Source: Lysobacter arenosi
GTDB taxonomy: Bacteria > Pseudomonadota > Gammaproteobacteria > Xanthomonadales > Xanthomonadaceae
Assembly: GCF_016613475.2 (NCBI RefSeq)
Contig: NZ_CP071517.1
Span: 1,364,001-1,428,000 of the forward strand
Length of the DNA stretch: 64,000 nucleotides
Direction: 5' to 3'
Under the pieces are notes generated by a model. It was not told where the DNA came from, made no database searches, and saw nothing but the letters and a program-made list of their open reading frames with translations. Shown here one piece after another: positions 37,036 through 45,352 of this stretch (positions are counted from its first letter, which is position 1; the number at the start of each line of letters is the position of its first letter). Position numbers and translations under genes: made by a program.

Positions 37036-37548
37036 TCAGCCCAGCAATGGAACGTTGAACGCCATGCTGGCCGCAGCCACCAGGCCCAGCAGCCACAACA
37101 GGGCCGCGGTGATCAGGGTCAGCGAAACCGGGTACTTGCTCTCGCCGTGGACCAGGCCCTGCTCGATCATGCGCACGCGCTCGGCGCGCAGTCCGCGCAT
37201 GTAGTCGATGTGGTAGACGATCCCCAGTGTCAGCATCACCATTCCCAGCAGGACCAGGGCGATGCCGAAGTTGCGCGGCTCGTTGCCGCTGCCCTCGAGG
37301 AGCTTCGAGTCCTGCATCTTCTTGAACACCTGGAAGATGGTGAAGCCGAAGCTGATCAGCGACAGCGCGGTGCGGATCACCGACATCAACGTGCGGTCGG
37401 CGCTCATCCGCGTGCGCTGGAACGACATCCCGGTGCGCCGCGAGGACAGTTCGACCGACTTCTCGTCGGTCGTGTCATACGGCGGCCTGGGCAGGTTGGC
37501 CGACAGCTTCAGTTCGGGATCGCGTTCTTCGGGAAGGATCGGTGACAT
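37036..37548 (-). CDS. DUF202 (YidH-like) membrane protein
   Basis: This 170-residue inner-membrane protein has a soluble N-terminal 40 residues and three hydrophobic helices. The DUF202 signature is SFQRTRMSADRTLMSVIRTALSLISFGF, shown here from SFQRTRMSADRTLMSV. The last helix pair is SLTLITAALLWLLGLVAAAS. Function is unknown. The start lies three bases after the stop of the gene at 37552, so the two are certainly co-transcribed, and the sulfatase gene follows 98 bases downstream. Confidence 0.9.
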   Translation of the reverse strand: MSPILPEERDPELKLSANLPRPPYDTTDEKSVELSSRRTGMSFQRTRMSADRTLMSVIRTALSLISFGFTIFQVFKKMQDSKLLEGSGNEPRNFGIALVLLGMVMLTLGIVYHIDYMRGLRAERVRMIEQGLVHGESKYPVSLTLITAALLWLLGLVAAASMAFNVPLLG

Positions 37549-37551
37549 GGC

Positions 37552-37962
37552 TCAGAGGGCTCCGGCCTTGCGCTTCAACCACCAGTGCGCGATCCGGTCA
37601 GCCGGGCCGCGGAAAAGGAAGTAGGGAATGAAGCCGAGGATCAGCGCGACGTTCAGCGCTTCAAGCACGTGGAACGTGCCAAACACCTTGTACTGGTAGA
37701 TCGTGTCCATCACCAGGCCGAGGACCAGGATCCTGGCGGTGGCCTTGAACCCTTCGCGCAGTGAGGCTTCGCGCCGGATCGGGTCGTGCATGATGGTCCA
37801 GAAGTACGGATGCCGGCCGATCCTGGCGTCCTTGAATCCGTCGCGGAACGCCAGCAGCAGGGCCATGCCGGGCTGCAGGAACAACCGGAACGTCATCGGT
37901 CCCTGCGTGCGCCCGATCAGGTCGGTGTAGAAGCGCACCACATCGTTCAAGAATCCGTCCAT
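37552..37962 (-). CDS. Conserved membrane protein, first gene of sulfatase cluster
   Basis: This 136-residue protein has two probable transmembrane segments (LFLQPGMALLLAFRDGF and VLEALNVALILGFIPYFLF) and a basic C-terminus (RGPADRIAHWWLKRKAGAL). I do not recognise a named family. It is the most upstream gene of the minus-strand sulfatase cluster and is coupled to a DUF202 gene three bases downstream. AGGAG precedes ATG 37962; longer in-frame starts lack a ribosome site. Confidence 0.8.
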   Translation of the reverse strand: MDGFLNDVVRFYTDLIGRTQGPMTFRLFLQPGMALLLAFRDGFKDARIGRHPYFWTIMHDPIRREASLREGFKATARILVLGLVMDTIYQYKVFGTFHVLEALNVALILGFIPYFLFRGPADRIAHWWLKRKAGAL

Positions 37963-38172
37963 CCCGCTCCTGCTTTGGCGACATGAGGACCGTCCTGCGC
38001 AGGGTTTGCGCCGGACAGACGTGGGGACGTTCGCCGCGACTTCCGGCGCAAGTTGAATGGGGCGCGTCCACGGATGCAACGCGGTCGATGGTCGTGTCCG
38101 CGCAGTGAATGACCCGTGATGGCGTGGAGGCGATGGCGTTACTTGACCGCGTCTGGCGGTTCGCGTGAAGAA

Positions 38173-38202
38173 GCGCGCGCCGCGGTCGCCCGCGGCGCGC
38201 GC
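38173..38202 (-). terminator. Strong GC hairpin after the cytochrome peroxidase gene
   Basis: GCGCGCGCCGCGG pairs perfectly with CCGCGGCGCGCGC across a four-base loop (38186-38189), six bases beyond the gene's stop. On the minus strand it is followed by TTCTTC, a poor T-tract. It is a likely terminator or 3' stabiliser. Confidence 0.65.
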
Positions 38203-38208
38203 CGACCA

Positions 38209-39609
38209 TCAAAGCTGGCGCAGGAAGGCCACCAGATCATCCTTCTCCTGCTGCTGCAGGCGCGTCTGCAGGACGATGTTGAAGAACTCCACGCTGTCCT
38301 CCAGCGTCAGCAGGCGGCCGTCATGCAGGTACGGCGGCGAGTCCTTGATGCCGCGCAGCGGGAAGGTCTTGATCGGGCCGTCGGCGCTGGCGAAACGGCC
38401 ATTGATCATCTGCGGCTTGAAGAAGCGCTCGACCTGCAGGTTGTGCATCGAGTTGTCGGTGTAATACGGCGGCGTGTGGCAACCCGAGCACTTGGCCTTG
38501 CCGAAGAACAACGCCTCGCCGCGCTTCTCCGGCTCGGTGGCCTTGGCCGGATCCAGGCGCCCGAACACGTCGAGCTTCGGCGCCGGCGGGAAGTCCAGGA
38601 TCGCCTGGAACTCGCCCATCGCATGCACCTGGTGGCCGCGGTCGAGGATGTTGATGCCCTTCTTGGTGGCAATTACAGGATCACCATCGAAGTAGGCCGC
38701 ACGCTGCTCGAACTCGGTGAAGTCTTCGACCGTCTTCAGGGCGCGCTGCGAACCGAACAGCCGCTGGATGTTGACGCCGCGCAGTGGCGGGGTGTCGATG
38801 CGGTGACGGAACTGCTGCGGCCGGATGTCGCCGACCAGGTGCGTGGCGGCATTGGTATGGCCGTTGGCATGGCAATCCAGGCAAGCCACGCCGCGACTTG
38901 GCAGCGCCGAGCGGCGATCCTCGGTCTGGTTGAACTGCTGCTGCGGGAACGGCGTGACCAGCAGGCGCAGGCCTTCGAGCTGCTTGGGGTTGAGCAGGCC
39001 GTTGAACAGCTCGTAGTAGTTGTTGATGGTGACCAGTTGTCCCTTCGACACGTCGCCCAGGTCGGGCCGCGTGGTCAGGAAGATCGGCGCGGGAAAGTCC
39101 GGAAGGAAATGCGCCGGCAGGTCGTAATCGAGATCGAAACGGGTCAGGTCGCGCTGCTCGGCCTTCTTGACCGCGTCGATGTGGAACTGCGGGAACAACA
39201 TGCCGCCTTCGGGATGGTTGGGATGCGGCAGCGGCAGGAAGCCGAGCGGGAACGCACCGCGCTCCTTGATCTGCTCCGCGCTCATGCCACCGAGCTGGTC
39301 CCAGCTCACACCCGATGGCAGCTTCGCCCGCACACCCGCCTGCACGGCCTTGCCGCCGGACATCGTCACGCCCTGCGCGGCCTTGTTGGACAGGTCGTAG
39401 CGTTCGGCGAGCAGGCTGTTCTGGCGCTTCATCACGCCACCCTTGTCGCCTTCCATGCGCTTTTTGACATTGGCGAAGCTGTCGCTCGGCGTCACCGGTG
39501 CATAGCTGGTGGCGGGCGGATCGTCTGCCAGTGCCATGCACGAAATACCGAGCACGCTGATGCTGATCAACCACAGCGGCCACAGCCGCGGTAATGGTGT
39601 TTGCCTCAT
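38209..39609 (-). CDS. Di-heme cytochrome c peroxidase-family protein
   Basis: This 466-residue exported protein has signal peptide residues ~8-30 (LWPLWLISISVLGISCMALA). Two c-type heme sites are visible: CLDCH (C243-H247) and CSGCH (C374-H378). The C-terminal block FPLRGIKDSPPYLHDGRLLTLEDSVEFFN is typical of CcpA/MauG-like di-heme enzymes, which reduce peroxides or oxidise partner proteins in the periplasm. ATG 39609 is chosen because GGAGA is correctly spaced from it, whereas it abuts the ATG at 39615. No redox partner gene is adjacent. Confidence 0.9.
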   Translation of the reverse strand: MRQTPLPRLWPLWLISISVLGISCMALADDPPATSYAPVTPSDSFANVKKRMEGDKGGVMKRQNSLLAERYDLSNKAAQGVTMSGGKAVQAGVRAKLPSGVSWDQLGGMSAEQIKERGAFPLGFLPLPHPNHPEGGMLFPQFHIDAVKKAEQRDLTRFDLDYDLPAHFLPDFPAPIFLTTRPDLGDVSKGQLVTINNYYELFNGLLNPKQLEGLRLLVTPFPQQQFNQTEDRRSALPSRGVACLDCHANGHTNAATHLVGDIRPQQFRHRIDTPPLRGVNIQRLFGSQRALKTVEDFTEFEQRAAYFDGDPVIATKKGINILDRGHQVHAMGEFQAILDFPPAPKLDVFGRLDPAKATEPEKRGEALFFGKAKCSGCHTPPYYTDNSMHNLQVERFFKPQMINGRFASADGPIKTFPLRGIKDSPPYLHDGRLLTLEDSVEFFNIVLQTRLQQQEKDDLVAFLRQL

Positions 39610-39726
39610 GGTCATTCTCCCTTGACTGGTTGATTGACGCTGCTGCCAGGACGCCGGACACGGCGTCCCGGCGCGAGGCTAGCCCTCGCTCAACCAGAGG
39701 AGAAATCGTTTGATCGGATGAATTCG

Positions 39727-39741
39727 ATAGCCGATCGCTAT
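39727..39741. promoter_or_regulatory. Small inverted repeat in cytochrome peroxidase upstream region
   Basis: ATAGC-CGATC-GCTAT lies about 120 bases upstream of the start at 39609, in a locally A/T-richer patch. It may be part of the promoter or an operator. No regulator gene is adjacent, so confidence is low. Confidence 0.3.
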
Positions 39742-39794
39742 GCGCGTGCCCAGTGCATCACCTGCACGTGGACACGCCGTCAAGCATCAGCAGG

Positions 39795-41201
39795 TCAGCG
39801 GCCGAGCTCGGTCAGCAGCGTGTGCCAATGATCGAGATCCGGATCGAGCGCGGACACCGGAACGCGTTCGTTGAGACCGTGCGCGAAGTCGTCGGTCGGT
39901 CGCATGTACAGACCGGACACGCCGTAGGACGGAATGCCTTCGGCGCGGAAATGCAGGCTGTCGGTCGCGCCGGGCGACATCTGCGGCACGATCGGCAGAC
40001 CCGGCTGGCGACGATCGACCGCCTTGCGCACGGCCGCCATCACGTCCTCGCGCAGCGGCGAGGCCGGGCTCTGCGTCGGGTCGCCGATGATCTCCACCTT
40101 GGCCGGATGCTTGGCCGCCGGATCGATCACGACGTCGGCGACCTGGCGACGCACGTCCTCGACCGCGACGCCCGGGAAGATGCGGCAATTGACCGTCGCC
40201 GTCGCGCGCTGAGGCAGCGCGTTCTCGGCATGGCCGCCCGACAGCATCGTCGCCACGCAGGTCGTGCGGATCATGCCGACGTACTCGGGATCGGCGCCGA
40301 TCACCTTGATCGCCTCGGCATCCTTGGGGTCTTCGGCGAAACGCAGCATGGCCTGGCCGAGCGCGCCGGCCGTCTGCTTGCCGGTGGCGCGGAAGAATGC
40401 ACGCGTCAGCTCGTCGGCCTGGGCCGGGAACTGATACGCCGCCAGCTTGTCGAGCGCCTTGGCCAGGTCGTAGATGGCATTGTCGGCGTGCGGCCGGCTG
40501 CTGTGGCCACCGGGATTGGTCACTTCGATGGTGAGCGTGCCGTAGGTCTTTTCCGCGGCCTGCAGGTTGTAGGCGATCGGTTTGTCGTTCGCGGCCAGCG
40601 TGCCGCCACCGGCGTCGCCGTTGAGCAGCAGCTCGGCATCCGGGAACTGCTTGCTCAGCGCGCGCGTGGTCACCATCGCGGTTTCCTCATCGCCCGAGAG
40701 CGCCAGGATGATGTCGCGCGATGGTTTGAAGCCTTCGGCCTTCAGGCGCAGCAGCGTGGCGACGATCACCGAGACATCGAACTTGTTGTCGTAGACACCG
40801 CGGCCGTAGAAGTAGCCGCCTTCGGTGATCAGCTTGAACGGATCGCGGGTCCAGTCCGCCGGCTTGGCCTCGACCACGTCCATGTGCGCCGACAACAGCA
40901 TCGGGCGCTTGCCGCCGGTGCCGCGGTAGCGCGCGACCAGCGCCGCGGTGTCGCCATACGTCTGCACCTGCACGTCTTCGGCGGCGAAGCCACCGGCCTT
41001 GAGCTGGTCGGCCAGGTACTGCGCGTAGGCCGGCACCTGGCCCTGCCCCATCACCGTGCGGAAGCCGACGCCCTTGCCGAGCAGCTCGACGGCCTTGTCA
41101 TGGGTTTTGGCATCGACCTTGGGCGTCGCCGCAGCGGCAGGCATGGCGTGGCCGTACAGGCCGGACAGTGCGATCAGGGCAACTGCAGCACGAAGCTTCA
41201 T
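39795..41201 (-). CDS. M20-family metallopeptidase, exported
   Basis: This 468-residue protein has a signal peptide (ALIALSGLYGHAMPAAAA). The M20 di-zinc site is readable: H106 in SAHMDVV, D138 in GRGVYDNK, catalytic/ligand glutamates in SGDEET (E172, E173), a later aspartate in LNGDAGGG, and a C-terminal histidine in FAHGLNERVP. NPGGHSSRPH marks the dimerisation domain. It hydrolyses peptides or amide-linked metabolites in the periplasm. A TACACT hexamer 30 bases upstream may be its -10 element. Confidence 0.92.
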   Translation of the reverse strand: MKLRAAVALIALSGLYGHAMPAAAATPKVDAKTHDKAVELLGKGVGFRTVMGQGQVPAYAQYLADQLKAGGFAAEDVQVQTYGDTAALVARYRGTGGKRPMLLSAHMDVVEAKPADWTRDPFKLITEGGYFYGRGVYDNKFDVSVIVATLLRLKAEGFKPSRDIILALSGDEETAMVTTRALSKQFPDAELLLNGDAGGGTLAANDKPIAYNLQAAEKTYGTLTIEVTNPGGHSSRPHADNAIYDLAKALDKLAAYQFPAQADELTRAFFRATGKQTAGALGQAMLRFAEDPKDAEAIKVIGADPEYVGMIRTTCVATMLSGGHAENALPQRATATVNCRIFPGVAVEDVRRQVADVVIDPAAKHPAKVEIIGDPTQSPASPLREDVMAAVRKAVDRRQPGLPIVPQMSPGATDSLHFRAEGIPSYGVSGLYMRPTDDFAHGLNERVPVSALDPDLDHWHTLLTELGR

Positions 41202-41230
41202 CAGGCGGGTCTCGGCGGTCGGTTCGGCCG

Positions 41231-41236
41231 AGTGTA
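41231..41236 (-). promoter_or_regulatory. Candidate -10 element TACACT
   Basis: On the minus strand TACACT ends 29 bases before the M20 peptidase start. It is one of five copies placed just upstream of genes in this window. Confidence 0.35.
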
Positions 41237-41282
41237 GTCGGGTCGCAGGCGCGGCAGCAAAGGCCGGGAGGCACGGTTCCGG

Positions 41283-42056
41283 CTACTTCTTTCGACCGCC
41301 CTTGGCGAGTTTCTCCACCACGGCCGCTTTGCGCAGATCGCGCAAAGCGTCCTTGCCCAGCCAGCGTTCGCACGCCACTTCGGATGCAGCCAGGCGAGTG
41401 GCCAGAGCGACTGCCTTCGCGTGCAGGCCGGCATTGCGCCGGCCAATCGAACGAAGCGCCCAACTTGCGCCCTTGATCACAAAATTGCGCTCGTCACCGG
41501 CGGCGCGTTCGATCAGGTGCAGGCCTTCGACCGCGTTGGCATCATCGAGCCTCCCGTGCAGGGCCAGGCTCGCCAGCAAGGCAAACGCGGCGCGTCTGCC
41601 GAGTTCGTCGCGCCGACCGGACCATTGCACGACCTTGCGCCAGGCATGCGGCGAACGGTCGAACAGCACGAAGCAGATCGTGTCGACGATGGCCCAGTTG
41701 TCGAAGTCACGGCACCAGCGGTCCATCTGCGCTGCAGTCACCTGCGCCGGATCGTCGACATAGGCCGCCAGCGTGCGTGCCTCGTAGACGCCGGTGTCCC
41801 ACAACGCCAATGCCAGTTCATGGTCGTGGCCGATAGCCTTGGCGACGGCCTGGATGTCCTTCATCGCCACGCCGATCGCGTGATCGGAGGGAATGGCGTA
41901 GCGGGCCATGCCGTCGAGCGTGGCTTTTGTCGCGCGCTTGCGCAGTTGCAGCATCGCATCGTCCAGGCGCTGCTCGAGCGTCGCCGCGCGTGCGGGCGCA
42001 GCCGCTACCGCCTTGCGCGGCCGCGTGCGTGCCTGTGTCTCCGTCGTCTGTCGCAT
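41283..42056 (-). CDS. DNA alkylation repair-type HEAT-repeat protein (AlkD-like)
   Basis: This 257-residue all-helical protein has HEAT-like repeats as in AlkC/AlkD glycosylases: DIQAVAKAIGHDHELALALWDTGVYEARTLAAYVDDP, then RWCRDFDNWAIVDTICFVLF and NFVIKGASWALRSIGRRNAGL. AlkD removes alkylated purines; the combination of WALRSIGRRN and an aspartate in DNWAIVD resembles that site, but activity is not proven. The N-terminal ~25 residues are basic (TRPRKAVAAAPARAA). Downstream of a VOC gene on the same strand. Confidence 0.87.
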   Translation of the reverse strand: MRQTTETQARTRPRKAVAAAPARAATLEQRLDDAMLQLRKRATKATLDGMARYAIPSDHAIGVAMKDIQAVAKAIGHDHELALALWDTGVYEARTLAAYVDDPAQVTAAQMDRWCRDFDNWAIVDTICFVLFDRSPHAWRKVVQWSGRRDELGRRAAFALLASLALHGRLDDANAVEGLHLIERAAGDERNFVIKGASWALRSIGRRNAGLHAKAVALATRLAASEVACERWLGKDALRDLRKAAVVEKLAKGGRKK

Positions 42057-42066
42057 CGCCGCGCGC

Positions 42067-42435
42067 TCAGGCTGCCTTGAGCTGGTGCAGCAGGATCGAG
42101 TTGCCTTCGCTGTCCAGGCAAACGGCCATGCGGCACACCGGGCTGTGGATCATGTCGCCGCGGAATGTCACGCCGCGCCCCTTGAGGTCGGCGACCAGCT
42201 TGTCGAGATCCTCGACTTCGAACGCGATCGTGCCGCCTGCCGATTCGCTTGGCGCGTCGGCGATGAAGTTGGTCAGGGCGAAGCAACCGCCGCCGGGCAG
42301 GTCGTACTCGACCCAGTACTTGTCGCCCTGGTTGCCGACCGAACCGGCCTTGAGGCCGAGCGCGTTCTCGTAGAACTCGCGGGCGCGCGCCACGTCGGCG
42401 ACGGGATACATGGTGTAGGCGACCTTCCTGAGCAT
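42067..42435 (-). CDS. VOC (glyoxalase/bleomycin resistance) family protein
   Basis: This 122-residue single-domain VOC protein has paired beta-alpha-beta-beta-beta units (VAYTMYPVADVARAREFYENALGL and TIAFEVEDLDKLVADLKGRGV). It ends with a CLDSEGNSILLHQL metal-ligand-like strand. Roles range from lyases to dioxygenases and antibiotic binding; none can be assigned. GGGAGAG lies before ATG 42435. It ends 11 bases before the AlkD-like gene start, so the two are probably an operon. Confidence 0.9.
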   Translation of the reverse strand: MLRKVAYTMYPVADVARAREFYENALGLKAGSVGNQGDKYWVEYDLPGGGCFALTNFIADAPSESAGGTIAFEVEDLDKLVADLKGRGVTFRGDMIHSPVCRMAVCLDSEGNSILLHQLKAA

Positions 42436-42622
42436 GACCGGCTCTCCCTGTTGGGCATGGGGACTGCACACGAAAGCCCGGTCATACGCCCCGCCCTGCC
42501 CCGAGTCAATGGCACGGAACGGCATGAATTCGTGATGTCGATTTCACGGTTGCCCAATCGTCGACACAGGAGACTGGCGCTCGCTGCGCCGGTCCACCCG
42601 CCGCCCCCATCAGGAGCCGATC

Positions 42623-43123
42623 ATGACCCAGCGTTTCCAGCGAATCACCCCGTTCCTCTGGTTCGACTCGCAGGCCGAAGAGGCCGCCCATTACTACGCT
42701 TCGATCTTCCCCGATTCATCCGTCGGCAAGGTCCTGCGCTACGACGAAGCCTCCTCGCAGGGCTCCGGCCGGCCGGTCGGCTCGGTGCTGACCGTCGATT
42801 TCAAGCTCGATGGCTGCGACATGGTTGCCCTCAACGGTGGCCCGCACTTCAAGTTCAACGAGGCCGTATCGCTGATGGTGAACTGCAAGTCGCAGGACGA
42901 GGTCGAGCACTTCTGGAAGCACCTGACCGCAGGCGGCGACCCCGCCGCGCAGCAATGCGGCTGGCTGAAGGACAAGTACGGCGTGTCCTGGCAGGTGGTG
43001 CCGATCGAGATGCTCGACCTGATCGCCGACCCGGACCCGGTCCGCGCCGGCAGGGCGATGAAGTCGATGATGCAGATGAAGAAGCTGGACGTGAACGAGA
43101 TGCGCCGGGCGATGGACGCCTAG
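42623..43123 (+). CDS. PhnB-like VOC family protein
   Basis: This 166-residue protein starts MTQRFQRITPFLWFDSQAEE, followed by AAHYYASIFPDSSVG and GGPHFKFNEAVSLMVNCKSQDEVEHFWKHL, then the GCGWLKDKYG-type motif as QCGWLKDKYGVSWQVVP. This is the PhnB / 3-demethylubiquinone methyltransferase-like VOC group, often misannotated; no activity is established. AGGAG precedes the ATG. Its last four bases overlap the end of the opposing serine hydrolase gene. Confidence 0.92.
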   Translation: MTQRFQRITPFLWFDSQAEEAAHYYASIFPDSSVGKVLRYDEASSQGSGRPVGSVLTVDFKLDGCDMVALNGGPHFKFNEAVSLMVNCKSQDEVEHFWKHLTAGGDPAAQQCGWLKDKYGVSWQVVPIEMLDLIADPDPVRAGRAMKSMMQMKKLDVNEMRRAMDA

Positions 43124-44229
43124 CGCTTCGCCGCAGGAGCCACCACGTAGCGCTTGCCGATGGCGGCGACGAATTCGTCGAGATCGGTGGTGCCGGTGTT
43201 GCTGAGGATCACCACCGTCAGGTCCGCATCGAGGAAGCGGTACAGCTGCGCCTGCGCGCCCATGATCTGTCCGGGCCGCTTGACCACGCGGTACGGCTTG
43301 CCGTCCACCTTGGTCGTGTACGACCACAGGCCGTAGCCGTAGTCATCCAGGCCGGGGGTGAACATCTTCGCCAGCGTCGCCTGCCTGAGCAGGCGACCTG
43401 CGAACAGCGCGTCCGAGAACGTGAGCACGTCGTCGACCGTGGAATACATCGCACCGGCGGCGTACCAGTTCTCCGGATACACCGGCAGGTCGTTGACCAG
43501 GCGTCCGAGGTCGTCGCGCATGAAGTACGTGCTGGCCAGGCCTTTGACGATGTCGGACTGGCGCAGCATGGCGCTGTCGGCCATGCCGAGCGGCTTCAGG
43601 ATGCGCTCGTCGAGCACCTCGTCGAAGCGCTTGCTACGCAGGCGCTCGACGATCTTGCCCAGGATCACGTAGTCGCCGTTGTTGTAGTCGAACACCTTGC
43701 CCGGCTCGTGCACCAGCGGCCCGCTGGCGAAGCGCGCCAGCAGCTGGTCGCTGGTCCACGGGTGCTGGTAGGCCGGAATGCCCTCGGTGAGGGCCTGTTC
43801 GGCGCTGGTGACCTTGTCCATGTTGTCGATGCCGGAGGTGTGGTTGAGCAGCTGGTGCACGGTCACCCGCTGCGCGGCCGGCCCGGCGTAATCCGGCAGA
43901 TAGGTGGCAATGGTGCGTTCGGGATCCAGCTTCCCTTCCTCGTACAGCTGCATCACCAGCGTGGCGGTGAACAGCTTGGTGATGGAGGCAATGCGGTAGC
44001 GGGTCTGTCGCGTGTTGGGCACGGCAAGCGCCATGTTGGCTTCGCCGAAGCTGTGCGAATAGACCACTTCCCCGCGCTGCTTCACCAGCACCGTGCCGTT
44101 GAACCGGTGCTTGCCGGCGTAGTCGGCAATGAATGCCTCCGGGTCCTGCACCGTGGCAGGCGCCTGTGCTGCGGCCATCGGCGAAACGAGCAGGACGGAC
44201 AGCAGCAATACACGCAGTGACGACTTCAT
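43120..44229 (-). CDS. Serine hydrolase (beta-lactamase class C fold), exported
   Basis: This 369-residue protein has a signal peptide ending near MAAAQA. Nucleophile motif SITK is in YRIASITKLFTATL, the tyrosine motif YNN-type is in VFDYNNGDYVILG, and QLLNHTSGIDN is typical of the family. It is probably a periplasmic peptidase/esterase and is a distant paralogue of the larger serine hydrolase at 14.7 kb. ATG 44229 is chosen as the first residue of the signal. Transcribed from the 44.2 kb side, it converges on the VOC gene. Confidence 0.9.
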   Translation of the reverse strand: MKSSLRVLLLSVLLVSPMAAAQAPATVQDPEAFIADYAGKHRFNGTVLVKQRGEVVYSHSFGEANMALAVPNTRQTRYRIASITKLFTATLVMQLYEEGKLDPERTIATYLPDYAGPAAQRVTVHQLLNHTSGIDNMDKVTSAEQALTEGIPAYQHPWTSDQLLARFASGPLVHEPGKVFDYNNGDYVILGKIVERLRSKRFDEVLDERILKPLGMADSAMLRQSDIVKGLASTYFMRDDLGRLVNDLPVYPENWYAAGAMYSTVDDVLTFSDALFAGRLLRQATLAKMFTPGLDDYGYGLWSYTTKVDGKPYRVVKRPGQIMGAQAQLYRFLDADLTVVILSNTGTTDLDEFVAAIGKRYVVAPAAKR

Positions 44230-44308
44230 CGCGGACTCCGTTGGCGGGGCGGAACAATCGCCCATCGCCAGACAGGGAGACGTGCAACGGTTCGTTGGTT
44301 GCAGCCGG

Positions 44309-44788
44309 CTAGCCCCGGGCCAAAGCCCGCCGCGCGAACAGCACGCACACCACGCCGAACACCATGTGCGCGATCACGCTTGCAATGATCCAGTCCAGAT
44401 GCTCGAACGATGGCGAGCGTCCCACCCGGGACAAAGGCATCACCACGAAGTTCATCACCACGTACAGCACGACGCCATACGCCGCGCCCAGCAGGTACGG
44501 GCTGCGCAGCAGCGCCGGCACGCGCCGCGCCACCAGCGTGTAGATCACCACGAAGGACGTGGCCATCAGGACGTGCAGCGCCGCCCCGAGCAATGCCGAC
44601 TGCAACCCGCCCTCGTAGCTGGCTTTGCCGAGTACGCCGACCGCGATCGTCTGGAAAACCTTTTCGATCCCGGCTGCATCCCAGGAGAACCAGACCGTGG
44701 TCGCGAAGCAGATGTCGCCGATGGCGACGATCAGGCCGCCGATCACCACCTGCAGCCATTCAACGGAGCGATGCGAATGCAAGGACAT
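44309..44788 (-). CDS. Integral membrane protein, unknown (YagU/DUF1440-like at best)
   Basis: This 159-residue protein has four predicted helices (VVIGGLIVAIGDICFATTVWF, SALLGAALHVLMATSFVVIYTL, LLGAAYGVVLYVVMNFVVMPL, WIIASVIAHMVFGVVCVLFA), each written separately from the translation. The general layout recalls DUF1440 proteins, but I see no diagnostic motif. ATG 44788 fits the upstream GGGAG better than the GTG just before it. It is divergent from the BlaI-type regulator, whose operator may also control it. Confidence 0.72.
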   Translation of the reverse strand: MSLHSHRSVEWLQVVIGGLIVAIGDICFATTVWFSWDAAGIEKVFQTIAVGVLGKASYEGGLQSALLGAALHVLMATSFVVIYTLVARRVPALLRSPYLLGAAYGVVLYVVMNFVVMPLSRVGRSPSFEHLDWIIASVIAHMVFGVVCVLFARRALARG

Positions 44789-44887
44789 CACGGGACTCCC
44801 TCGTGCGTGAAGGTTTCGGGCCCGCAGATCCTAGGCCCAATTGGCCACGCCATGGCCCCCGGGGCGACCGGCACCATGACTTATGTC

Positions 44888-44919
44888 CTAGACAAAACTG
44901 TCTAGACAAACCGGTCTAG
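44888..44919. promoter_or_regulatory. Tandem overlapping BlaI-type operators
   Basis: CTAGACA-AAAC-TGTCTAG (44888-44905) and CTAGAC-AAACCG-GTCTAG (44902-44919) share the central CTAG. The TACA/GACA..TGTC/TGTA style half-sites resemble BlaI/MecI/CopY operators. The array lies 44 bases upstream of the blaI-like gene and 100 bases from the divergent membrane gene. Binding is inferred. Confidence 0.8.
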
Positions 44920-44962
44920 TTGGAATACGTTCTTCCCCAGCCACCCCACCGCGAATTCGTCG

Positions 44963-45352
44963 ATGACCCGCAAGCCCGCCAAACCGCCCAAGCCCACCGC
45001 GGCCGAACTCGACCTGCTGCGATCGATCTGGCGCCTGGGCCCGTCGACGGTGAAGGACGTCCACCAGGAGCGGATCGCCGAACGCCCCGAACTCACCTAC
45101 GCCACCGTGCTGCGGCTGATGCAGATCATGCACGGCAAGGGCCTGCTGACCCGCGACGAAAGCCAGCGCTCGCACGTCTACGCCGCCGCCCATGCACGCG
45201 ACGCATTGCAGACCAACCTGCTCAAGGACCTGATCCAGAAAGCCTTTGCCGGCTCCGGCAAGGACCTGGTGCTGGCCGCCCTGAGCGACCACGTCACCGA
45301 CAAGGAACGCGAGGAGATCAAGCGCTTCCTCAAGGAGAATCCCGATGCTTGA
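44963..45352 (+). CDS. BlaI/MecI/CopY-family repressor
   Basis: This 129-residue winged-helix repressor reads PTAAELDLLRSIWRLGPSTVKDVHQE, then LTYATVLRLMQIMHGKGLLTRDESQRSHVY and a C-terminal dimerisation/cleavage region (ALQTNLLKDLIQKAFAGSGKDLVLAAL). BlaI relatives are inactivated by cleavage by a partner M56 protease, which is the next gene, overlapping by eight bases. Two overlapping palindromes upstream are the likely binding sites. Confidence 0.94.
   Translation: MTRKPAKPPKPTAAELDLLRSIWRLGPSTVKDVHQERIAERPELTYATVLRLMQIMHGKGLLTRDESQRSHVYAAAHARDALQTNLLKDLIQKAFAGSGKDLVLAALSDHVTDKEREEIKRFLKENPDA

Noticed and set aside
41908..44220. 770-codon plus-strand frame
   Set aside because: It overlaps the AlkD, VOC and serine hydrolase genes in the opposite or other frame and resembles no protein family.
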